A stretch of DNA of 64,000 nt from positions 513,015,034 through 513,079,033 of the forward strand of contig NC_081415.1 of NCBI RefSeq assembly GCF_030272615.1, in the 5' to 3' direction. Below the pieces are notes generated by a model, which worked only from the letters and a program-made list of their open reading frames with translations, ran no database searches and was not told the origin of the DNA. Every line of letters starts with the position of its first letter. The first letter of the stretch is position 1. Positions 35,171-45,070 of the stretch are shown here, piece after piece. The stretch is from Cryptomeria japonica. Taxonomy: Eukaryota > Streptophyta > Pinopsida > Cupressales > Cupressaceae. The position numbers and the translations under genes are program-made.

Positions 35171-37480
35171 GAACCAGAGGGATTCCTCTTTTTAAGAATT
35201 CATCTAAATCAACATGAGCTAAGGACATATCCCCAAATTTTGGGAGAGAGCATCTAAGACTTGATTTTGACCCTAATTTTGGTGGAATGGGTCTCATTTT
35301 CAACAGTAATACAAGCTGCAATAACACCCACTATGGATACTACAACAAAAATTAACAATTTCTTCCTTGAAGCATGAAAATGACAGAGACTACGAAGATT
35401 TTCAACTCACCTTTCAGGCAACTGAATGTCTACTAATCCTGAGAAAAATACCTCCAATGTCAAACCTCTGCCTTTCCTAATTTAGCTTCTTCACGAAGAT
35501 ATAAATCTTTCTAAAAATTGATATAGAAGGCTTCAAATTTGGTTTCATGATTACGACAACTCATTCACTCGTATTGAGTTATGACGAAGATGACACTTCT
35601 AACACCTACTTTTATTACAAAAAACTTCACACAATCTCTTATCAAGAAAATGATTACCTCCTTAAGTGAGAAATATTTCAAATAAATCATTGAGATTCCT
35701 AGAATATTCCCCTCTATGCCAATCATTTCCCTCCATTGGCCTCCTCTTTTACTATGCTTCTATTTTGAATGTGAAACCGTTGAACTATTGAACTCTTGAA
35801 TGAATGAAGGTTCAAAGGTTCAATTCCATTCACTGCACAACCTTTTTGCATAAGTTACACTTTCCACAACTAAGACATAATACACACAAAGACTCAATGA
35901 ACCAATGAACTGATGAACTCTCGACCTAAACTCTAGGTTCAAACAAAAGGTTCAAAGACACAAAAACTTTAGACATAAAGACACATTAGTCAAGATGGGC
36001 TTCAAGGAAAAAGATAACAATTTGAGAGAATTGACTATACTAAAGTAAACACATATTACCTCAGCACGAATATTCCAATGCAAGGAAAATCAGTGGATGC
36101 AAAAATAGGGGGTAACACCTTGTAATTAGACTTTTATGAGAATTGAATCTTATCACAATTTCTGTAGCTTTTCCCAAACAAATCATACTATTAACTCAAA
36201 ACACTATCTCAAATTTACTCACTGTCATAACAGTGGTAAGATCATTGGATTTTCTATCTTTGAACCTCTCCTTGCTACTATGTCTTTACTGAGAATGGAT
36301 CTTTAATTATAACTATTATACTACCTTTCAATGTACTTGGAATTTCTCAAAGCCTCGCATATGATTCCTTATGGTATGGCTTCATTTGATTTGGCAATGA
36401 GACTTGGCGCCTCATTTATGACTACCCTTTGTACTAGTGATATTTCTCATAAACCACGAACTGGGTTGGCAAGAAATTTATTCCATTTTTCACCTTCTTT
36501 TTTTTTAATTTTTATGGAAAAATTAGAAAACCTAGATCATAATTTTTGAGATATGATGAAATCTTGACTCCTTTTCATCATCTTTCTTAATCTATTTTTT
36601 ATGATCTTGAATAAAAACCATAAAATAAAATATTGATAGCCATTGATAAAACCATTATAAACAACAATAGAAAAACTTGGGTACAAACCATTATACATAT
36701 AAAATAAAATCTTATCACTTTTGGTATAGTCACTAATATCTAATTGCTTTCATTGAGAAAGTTTACTATGACCATGAAAGAACAAAGGAATACTCCTATC
36801 AAGTGAATTCTTAAAATCAATGTAGATCATTAAGGTGATGCCATATGTGAGATAAGTTCTTTTTTATAATCTTTGGCAATGAAATTCACCTTTGTGTGGG
36901 GTCTCTAGGGAACATGGTGTGCGTCAATCTCAAACTCATTGATTCAATTAGTCATGGTTTTAACCAAATTTGAAGAAAGTGTAATGATAGTGGTGGTGGG
37001 CAATTGTAAGAAAGTGTAAAGGTAGTGGGGTGGCTTTGGCCATAGTAGTGTAGGGCTTAGCACTTGGGCCATCCTATTGTTTAGAAAATCACAAATATTT
37101 GATTTCGATATCATGTACACTAGACAAGGTCTAGAGGATGAGGAAACTAATGGAGCTCTTTATATTGTAAATACATAGGATAGAGGGTACATATGAATGA
37201 TTTATGTGTTAAATAACAAGCACTAATAATATGTTACCTATGTTACCCTACTACTAAAAATAACACAAATAATATCTTATTGCATACACAATCAATGAAT
37301 CTACTTCATACACAATTAGGAATCTAGTGCACAACCAATTAACAATAAAGAGAAACAAAAAAATCGATTGTAACATCATATCTTAAATATAAAACAACAT
37401 ACTGTAAGTAATAGTATATGAGTTTAACCTAGACAAAGAAAACAAAACAGCCTCAATGACGACTTTCAATTATTTTCTCT
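35171..37480. other. no recognised gene
   Basis: No convincing frame on either strand. The first few hundred bases may extend the antisense unknown ORF: a minus-strand DEFLKRGIPLVHP block lies near 35,200. The plus-strand open frame 36,331-36,549 has no recognisable motif. Confidence 0.4.
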
Positions 37481-37488
37481 TATATATA
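37481..37488 (+). promoter_or_regulatory. TATA box of S28 peptidase pseudogene
   Basis: TATATATA lies 35 bases before the ATG at 37,523. A start site about 30 bases downstream would leave only a few bases of leader, so either the true start is elsewhere or the leader is very short. Confidence 0.4.
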
Positions 37489-37522
37489 CCATAAGAAACC
37501 AAGAGAAGAATTTGTCCATACA

Positions 37523-40500
37523 ATGGCTATTTATGCTATGGGTTGCTTACTCTTTAGTACATTTGTCATATTGGTTGGCCTCTCTATTGTTTCTACTACT
37601 TCCCTTCCTCATGTTCATGGAGGATTGAGAAGGAATAGACATTCACTTCCTCCTCTTACTTCTTCTCCCTTTGTACAATATAATGTCAAATACTTGACAC
37701 AGAATTTGGACCATTTAGGTTTCAATCCACATAGCCATGTCACATTTCAATAGAAATATCAAATCAACTCAAAACATTGGTGTGGTGCTTCTTTTGATTC
37801 TCCCATCTTTGTTTATACAGGAAATAAAGGATATATAGAATGGTTTACTCAAAACACAGGCTTTATGTTTCACATTGCACCTGAATTCAAGGCCCTTCTC
37901 ATCTTCATTAAGGTATGTTATGCTCTTATCTACTCTACCTATTCCACTTCAATATTGATAGAAGAGCATAGCCATTAAATCTATAGAAAAAACAACACAA
38001 AACCAAAAAAAAATTACTATATAAAGATCTCTAAAAATCTATTATATAAACACTTTTTTAAAACATCTTGATCTAGATATTACTATACATAAATTGTGTA
38101 TTTCTTGTGATTAATGGATTTTAGTTTTAACGGCTTGTTCTAAATTTGTTTTATTTAAATGATTCATTTGAAATCACACTCTCTCTTTTAGTATAACCCA
38201 TTATTAGTATGGTTTTTGATGAATCACTTAAATAAAATAAAGTTTAAAATGTATTGTTTAAGTATGATGAAATAGTAGTAAAAAGTAAAGAAATGTATTC
38301 CAAACTTTAAGATTTTATTCAAAATGAAATGTGGAAATCTATTTGGTTCTATTTTACATTGATTAGCCAAAGAAGATCTCACTATGGGTTTCAATTTATT
38401 TCAGCACCGTTACTATGATGAATCAATGCCATATGGGAGTAAAGATATAGCTTACAAAAATGCCACCACAATTGGCTACTTGAGCTCCTCTCAAGCTTTA
38501 GCTGATTTCGCTGCATTGATTAAAGAATTTATCAGCAGAGGATTCAGTAGTAGTTGTGTTTGGAGGATCTTATGGTGGAAGTGGGTGTGTTCCAATAATT
38601 TTGTGTTATGAATTTTAAAATGCATTGATGAAACCCTATTTAATTGTGTATATATTGCAGTGTTAGCGGCTTGGTTTAGACTGAAGTACCCATATATTGC
38701 AATTGGGGCATTGGCATCATCGACTCCCATTTTGGCTTTTGATCTTATTGTAAATCCAGCTGGTTATGACATCATTGTCTCAAAAAACTTCCAAGTATGA
38801 ACAATTCTTTCCTTGTTATGTCCCATTTGTATTTCACTGCATTTTAACAATTCATAAGATTGAAATCAAAATATTTGTTAAGAAAACTCTGTATATAATT
38901 ACTTCTTTCAATATATTAGATTTTTTTTGTTCGAGGATCTATTTTTTAATTTTTTCTTTTGGGTTCTGGTAGAGTTGAAGTGAAGATTGAAATCAAAAGA
39001 TTTATTAAAAAGACTGTATATAATGAATCCTTTCATTATAAATCATTATATTAACTTGTGTTATTTTGGTTTGAGGATTTATTTTTTATTTTGGGTTTTA
39101 TTAGAGTGAAAGTGAAAAGTGCTACAATGTAATAAAGAATTCATGGAAGATACTAAAAAGGATTTCATCAAATCTAAGTAGCAGAAGATTCATCAAAGAA
39201 CCTTTCAAACTCTGCAAGTAAAACGAGAAATTTTTTGTACACAATTTTCTAATATTTTAAAACTTTTTCTCATGAAAAATTGGTGGCATTGGTCCAGAGA
39301 TAGTGACTTCGATGGCGTGAAATATTGGTTGAGTCGAACTTACTTTGAAGCTGCAGAAAATTACCCAAGCCCTGCTAACTTTATTCAAAATTTGCCAGCC
39401 TATCCCATCAAACAAGTAATGAAAAGTCAATACCCATTTCTCATCATGTTAGTCTTTATTGAAAAAAAAAACTTACTTTATATATGCACATGAATGAATG
39501 GAGAAGGATATTCAAAATCTAATATTGGTTTCAAAATTATAGTACAAAATAGGTCAAAATTTTTATACAAAATCTTTAAAAATTTATTTTTGATATAAAT
39601 AACAACAAAACAAGAATGCTGACCAATTAAAATCTTTAATAATTAATTAAATTTTATTTTCATTATTTTACACTTGTTTGTATAGATGTGGAAGGCAATA
39701 GACAATCCATCTAGTGGGAACAATATCCTAAGCTGATTATATGGAGCAATAAACATATTATATAACTATACAGGAAATATGAGTTGCTTTGATTTGGGAG
39801 CAAGTGATAAACATGGAGAGGGTGGTTGGGATTTGCAAGTTCAATTTTTTTGGTTTCTATTTAACTATATGATGGTTTGAAATGATGCTTTTAGTTGTGT
39901 GTGTAAGTGAAGTATTTCTTTGTTGGGGGTGTAGTATTGCACAGAGATGGTACAACCATTTGTAGATGATTCAGAAGAAAGGAGAGTCAACATTCAATTA
40001 TATAGAAATGATGCAATCTTGAAATTGTGAAAATGGTATTGAGCCAAGGCCACACTGGATCACCACCGAGTTTGGTGGTCATGTAAGTATAGTCTATTTG
40101 GAACATGAACATATTTTCATTTTAATAATACATCTAAATGTAACTATTATGAGATTTTATTGAATCTCCTTCAAAATTTATATGAAGAAATTATATGTGA
40201 TACTCATACTTATGTGCATTGTAGAATATCAAGAGGGTTCTCAAGCGATTTGGAAGTAATTTAATATTTTTCAATGGATTGAGAGATCCTTGGAGTAATG
40301 GAGGGTGAGATGGCAATCCTATTTTATCTACATTTTTGAATTAGAGGATACAAAGTTATGTTTAATATTTTATATTATCTTTTAGAATATATTGGTATGT
40401 GGATTTTTGAATTTATATTGCAGAGTATTAGAAGATATAAATAGAAGCATAGTAGCAATCATTGCAAGAAAGGTATGCTTGAATTCAATTTTATTTGTTT

Positions 40501-40674
40501 GATGAATGAGTTCATGTTTTGCATTTTACCATTATAAACTTTATTTAAAATGAATGAATTGTAGGGTCACATCATGTAGATCTTAGTTTTGCAACCAAGG
40601 AGGATCCAAAATGGATTTTGTAAGTTCGAAAGTAGGAGATTCACATAATTAAAAGATGGATCATGAAATATTAA
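37523..40674 (+). pseudogene. S28 serine carboxypeptidase-like (Pro-X carboxypeptidase family) pseudogene, ten exons
   Basis: Family members cleave after proline from the C-terminus in vacuole or extracellular space. Exons by GT-AG and homology: 37523-37912, 38405-38580, 38661-38794, 39105-39217, 39298-39415, 39686-39838, 39935-40082, 40225-40304, 40424-40472, 40565-40674 (about 490 codons, family-typical). The N-terminus is a hydrophobic signal peptide, followed by VKYLTQNLDHLGFNP and IFVYTGNKGYIEWF. Catalytic Ser (GGSYGG, codon 38568-38570), Asp (GLRDPWS, 40285-40287) and His (SHHVDL, about 40573) all persist. Damage: TAG at 37751 (Q position), a 1-base deletion near 38,528, stops in exons 6, 7 and 10, a Cys-to-Trp change in exon 6 and a phase error at the exon 9-10 join. 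Retained introns show an unprocessed gene copy, not a retrocopy. An AATAAA lies near 40,714. Confidence 0.85.
38857..39119 (+). repeat. tandem duplication in intron 3 of the S28 pseudogene
   Basis: Two imperfect copies of about 130 bases (38857-38983 and 38984-39119) share GATTGAAATCAAAA, TGTATATAAT, GAGGAT-TATTTTTTA and an AG followed by AGT(T/G)GAA. The duplication includes the intron end and the first bases of exon 4, giving two candidate acceptor sites at about 38,972 and 39,104. Only the second continues into readable exon 4. Confidence 0.65.
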
Positions 40675-41084
40675 AAGGACCTTCATGCAATTTGAATTTT
40701 TTGTTGAGTCACAATAAAAAGCAATATAGTGTTTGTAATTTGATATCTTGTTCCTAAACTTAATTTTTTCTTATCTAAAGGGATTTCATTTCTTAAATTA
40801 GAGTCAATGGGTGTCAATTATGTGTAATGTATCTTTTTACAACTATGAAAATATCTTACCTTTATTTTCGGTGTTGATCATTACATTGTTGTTATATATT
40901 TTCCTTTGACACTGATAATTATATTGTTGTAGTGGTTTTCTTTTTCTATACCCAGCTCTTTTATGAAATTATACTCTTTTTGTTGTAATAAACAATATTC
41001 AATATTAAAAAATAAAAAAATCCATTGCCTAAAATAGGTTATACATAATTTCAATTACAGTGCATCTACAGATATAGTACCAAT
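40675..41084. other. 3' flank of S28 pseudogene, no gene
   Basis: AT-rich DNA with possible polyadenylation signals (AATAAA near 40,714 and 40,987) and nothing else recognised. Confidence 0.4.
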
Positions 41085-41520
41085 TGATGACACTTAATGA
41101 TTATAATGACTAAATAAATGACTGCTTAAACACAATCAATGAATAAATTAATGACTTAATATTTGAATAAAGTAATGACTAAATAGATGACCAGTTAACG
41201 ACAATCAATGACTAAATTAATTACTAAACATATGACTAAATAAATCACTACATTGACTAAATAAATGACCAGTTAACAACAATCAATGACAAAACTAACA
41301 AATAAATCAATGTCTAAATTAAAGACTAAATCATTGAATAACTCAATGACCAAATCAAAGACTAAATCAATGACAAAATTGATTAATCAAAATAACCAAT
41401 AAATGACTAATATAGTTTAGTCATAAATTTGGTCACATTATAAATGACTGACAATAAACTACTAATGGTCACGTGACCAAGATTAGTCATTTATATGCAA
41501 TTTTTAGTAGTATTTGTTGT
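41085..41520. repeat. degenerate AATGACTAAAT array, possible CACTA/MITE subterminal region
   Basis: The word AATGACTAAAT and its variants (AATGACCAAAT, ATGACTAAAT, ATGACCAGTTAAC) recur some fifteen or more times in about 350 bases. The array ends with the palindrome TGGTCACGTGACCA and then TTTTTAGTAGTA near 41,505, whose complement TACTACTAAAAA resembles a CACTA-type terminal repeat with a mutated first base. Subterminal arrays of short words are a known feature of CACTA transposons. I could not find the matching other end or a target duplication, so the class is uncertain. Confidence 0.4.
41466..41479. repeat. perfect 14-bp palindrome with G-box core
   Basis: TGGTCACGTGACCA is self-complementary and centred on CACGTG, the plant G-box. 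Imperfect arms CTAAT and ATTAG extend it. It sits at the right end of the AATGACTAAAT array. Confidence 0.75.
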
Positions 41521-41631
41521 CATATATTGATGTTTTTGTACTAGTTTTTTTCAAACCTCATAAGCAGTATTCAAAAAAATAACTTTTGTCAATTTATTTT
41601 TTTATAATGCACTAAAGATTGCATACCTTGC

Positions 41632-41820
41632 CTATTCATTTTCTTCATAAGCTTGAATCTCATCCAGAGTAATAATACCATTCTCTGGCTGAATATACTT
41701 AGTCTCCACATCATTCCAAGTATTGTAACCCACAAAAACCATATAACCTCTCATCTTTACTTTTCAGAAACTATAATCAGATCCCTCAAAGTTAAAAATG
41801 GATAATTTCCATGCCATCAG
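41632..41820 (-). pseudogene. copia E gag N-terminus, antisense
   Basis: The minus strand from ATG at 41,820 encodes MAWKLSIFNFEGSDYSF, then after one stop KVKMRGYMVF, NTWNDVETKY, and TLDEIQAYEEN. This is the first 60 residues of a copia Gag: 'F.G.NY..WK.KM..Y', 'W..VE..Y' and a 'D..Q..' segment. It stops at a TAG at 41,632-41,634, beyond which gag cannot be followed. The gene lies just inside the antisense LTR at 41,883-42,857, as expected for a 5' LTR followed by gag. The rest of the element is missing, apparently cut at the neighbouring AATGACTAAAT array. Confidence 0.65.
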
Positions 41821-41882
41821 ATCAAGATCTACCTCGAGTGGTTAAGAAAGCTATATGAATGAACCACAACATTAATACCAAG

Positions 41883-42857
41883 TGTTGAATATCCGAGCAA
41901 CTGAGAGGGGTGTGAATTAGTTGAGAATAAAAATCTTCTTTAAGATTTATTAACATATCTAGAACAACTACCAGAATTAATCAAAACAGATAAAGTATGA
42001 AAGAATAAGCACATAATAGATCTGACAAAAAGAACACCAAAATTTACGTGGAAAATCCAAGTAGGGTAAAACCATGGATAATTATAATTCTCAATTTAGA
42101 AACACCGGTTAAGGTGACACTAGTTAAGGTGATTTTTATAAAGGATGGCTCACTACCAAGATACTTAGTAGAGGAGGTCTCACTACCCAAAAAGACTCAC
42201 TATCGAAGGGCTCACTGCCCAAAGAAAGGCTTACTGTTGGATGGCTCACTACCTAGAGAAAGGCTCACTACCAAAGATAGAAAGATAAAAGAGAATCCAG
42301 CACTAAAACACAATCTACACTATCAAAACTGCTTACGATACCAATCTGCAACATAACTCTTACACATCAACTAGATTTTTTCAATCTCACATATCTTCAT
42401 CACAAAAAGCCACACTAACTCATCCAAATCATACTCCTACATATACTGCCTTTGAAAATCTTAATCTTCTAAGTCGGCCAAGACAAAGATCTGAAATTGG
42501 TCACCACTAAACAAATTGTAGGTGGGAAGGAATGCAAAGTTGACCATATTACAATGTTCCTCATCAAACACATCAACACATTACATGCATCACCAAAGCT
42601 CGACCCAAAACATTATCCACATGCCATACAACTTCTATTACACAACCTCGACCTCTAGACAAAAGAACTTCACTTCCAGATCAATCTGGGACCAAAAAAT
42701 AGCACTAAGAACATCTTCCAAAAATCCAAGACATCCGAGAAATCACCAAACAACCAACAACATCTCATACATACACTATTGCTCAACATACAATTTAAGG
42801 ACCTAGTCTGAATGACGAGATTTGACATTAATGACAATATATAAGATAATGCTAACA
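41883..42857 (-). repeat. 5' LTR of copia E, antisense
   Basis: On the minus strand this 975-bp LTR begins TGTTAGCATT (at 42,857) and ends TATTCAACA (at 41,883). It carries the conserved hairpin (plus coordinates 42048-42075) and a C-tract before its end. The following sequence CTTGGTATTAATG is a degraded initiator tRNA-Met primer site, and gag starts 60 bases further. Flanking pentamers CCAAG and CTTTC do not match, as expected for one end of a broken element and not for a solo LTR. Confidence 0.7.
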
Positions 42858-43504
42858 CTTTCTTCTTGTTGTGTCCTCTCCTCCAAACGCTAAAACCTCA
42901 TGGTGGGATTAAAGAATCCCCACATCCTACAAAGTGATAAATTATGAACTCATCAGGCCTAGCTCTTGGCTTAGACCTCTTCTATGTTTCTATGGATCCA
43001 GGAAGCTATGCAAGTAAATCCTTTGAGAGCTTGCTCTTGCCCAAGCTAGAAGAAAACCATTACTAGAGTTAGGGTTTATGTAAACAAATATAGGTAATAG
43101 CTAGTGTTTCAAAATAAAACTTAAGACAATTTTCTTTGCAACTATAGATGATCAATTAGGCTCATGAAATTGAGGGACACACAGAGAAAGCAATGATTAA
43201 TGTAACAAATGTAATTATATCCCGTGCACAAAATCCTAGAGCATAAACACATACAATGGTAAATTAAAATTAGAAAAACCATATAGAGCATTTCAAAGCA
43301 TGGTAAACATTAAAACGAAACTAGAATGAAGCTAATATAATGTAAATTTTATGAATTGCAATGGGAAATTGGATGTATTTACTGAAGGCACAAATACTAG
43401 TTTAATGGTAGTAACTAGTCAATGAATTAAATATAAAAACATTGTGGTCCCACCAACTAATTCTTTGTCAAGCGATGATGAATGAGAAACAAGCATGTGG
43501 ATGT
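42858..43504. other. no recognised gene
   Basis: About 650 bases of AT-rich DNA between the antisense copia E LTR and copia B; nothing recognised. Confidence 0.45.
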
Positions 43505-44094
43505 TGTTGGCATATGTACAAAGTATGATGACATGTTAATAATGTATGTTGTCATTGATGTCAATATGCTGAGTGAACCAGTATATTGAAGTTAAAAACT
43601 GACAAAGAGAACCAGTATGACGTTGTGAAATGACATATGTGAAAAAGTGAAGCAGTATGCCTATCCAAATGAACCGGTATGTTGAAAAGAGAATAAGAAA
43701 ACCAGTATGATGTTGTGAATTGGACCTGGTATGTCAGAACGAGAACCCATATATGGAGTGTTTTGTATCAAGGGTCATATTGCATGACTACTGGTTGGTA
43801 GTCTTAGTCTCAGGGTTTCTAGTTGAACTGAGCATTGTAATGGAGGTTAGATCATGTCGCCACGTCAACCTTGTGTGCGTGAAGAATCTTGCATGAAGGA
43901 GATTGATGGTTTATCACCTCGGGAATGTGCAAAGTCTCTGCAAACGGTGGAGAACGCGTGATGGTTTATCACCTCCAAGAAGCAGCAAAGAACGAATGAT
44001 GGAGAATGTCTTGAGATCCATTCAAGACCGTTGTATTCAAATGCAAAGTGTTCAATGGTCAAGATTGAACTGACTAAATTTCTCAACCTAAGTG

Positions 44095-44112
44095 TTTAGG
44101 GTTTAGGGTTTA
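44095..44112 (+). promoter_or_regulatory. telo-box (tandem TTTAGGG) upstream of copia B TATA
   Basis: TTTAGGGTTTAGGGTTTA is two and a half plant telomere units; its complement contains the telo-box AAACCCTAA. It ends 22 bases before TATAAAG (44135-44141). The same arrangement is in the 3' LTR (49962-49979). Telo-boxes are known in promoters of plant translation-related and cell-cycle genes. Confidence 0.6.
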
Positions 44113-44134
44113 TGCTACCGACCTATCTGTTTCC

Positions 44135-44141
44135 TATAAAG
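44135..44141 (+). promoter_or_regulatory. TATA box of copia B LTR
   Basis: TATAAAG follows the telo-box. In the 3' LTR the same site reads TATAAGG near 50,004, a one-base change that may weaken it. Confidence 0.5.
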
Positions 44142-45001
44142 TCGATGTGGTGTTTCATGCTGAGGTTGTTGGAAAATGTTGTGTGTGTATCTAAGAGTAG
44201 AGATGTGTGATTCTTGCCAGACCAGATAGGAGGAGTGATACCTGCATAATGTGTGTAGAAGGAAGGAACTAAAGTGGATCTGCATTGGCATTGAGTGCTA
44301 CTACCAGATCATTATAACACCTATTGATCTCTAACCACTTCAACAGTTGGAAAATCCCTTAACAAGGTGGCTTTAACTAGCTCACTATAAATCCTTTAAT
44401 GCGGTGACTCAAAGTGATTGAGTTCATAAAATCCTCTAACAAGGTAACCTCTAACAAGGTTTAACCCTTAACTGGGTATTCTATCCATCCCTTAACTGGG
44501 TGATCCCTAATAGGATCGGTTCCTAACAGAACCTATTGTAACAATCTTTAACCGGACCTGGCTCCTAATAGAGCGGACTTCTAAAGAGTTCAAAAACAGC
44601 TTGTGGGTATTCATCCCCACTGTGGTTTTTCCCAGTTGGGTTTCCACGTGAAAAATATGTGTGTCATGTGTGATGCCTCTTCCATGTGATGTTTTGTTAT
44701 TTCTTGTTTAGTGATAAATCATTGTATCACTGATGGTAGATTATTTGTTTATGCATAAGGACAAAGTGGAAATGAGGGAGTAGGTTGTATGGAAGGCTAA
44801 GAAGATTGACCAGTTCATGTCTTTCATAGTTGCACTATGTTTAACCGGTAATAATTTGGCTCAGATCGGTGTTAGGGATTGCTAGTAGTTTACAGTTTGC
44901 AGTCAAACTGGTTTAGGAAAAGGTTGTTGTGCCTGTACTGATTGACCCCCCCCCTTCTCAGTACTGGTTTGGTACTCATTGTTTATCATTGAGTTATCAG
45001 A

Positions 45002-45013
45002 TGGTATCAGAGC
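45002..45013 (+). other. primer binding site of copia B (tRNA-iMet)
   Basis: TGGTATCAGAGC, the exact plant initiator tRNA-Met primer site, begins two bases after the LTR. Confidence 0.92.
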
Positions 45014-45070
45014 ATCCTCTAGGTCCTCTATGTTGTAAGCTTAACCACTTGGGGGAAAGATCCTATTGTA

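Larger units (their letters stand above)
43505..44999 (+). repeat. 5' LTR of copia B
   Basis: The 1495-bp LTR begins with about 250 bases holding seven spaced copies of a GAACCGGTAT-like word. It then has two tandem telomere-type repeats (44095-44112) just before a TATA box (44135-44141), and the conserved hairpin GTGG...CCC-GGG...CCAC at 44622-44647. Open frames within it are also present or partly present in the 3' LTR and are shadows. Confidence 0.93.

Noticed and set aside
41883-42857. Solo LTR interpretation
   Set aside because: Flanking pentamers do not match, and copia gag start with a degraded primer site follows inside, so it is the 5' end of a broken element.
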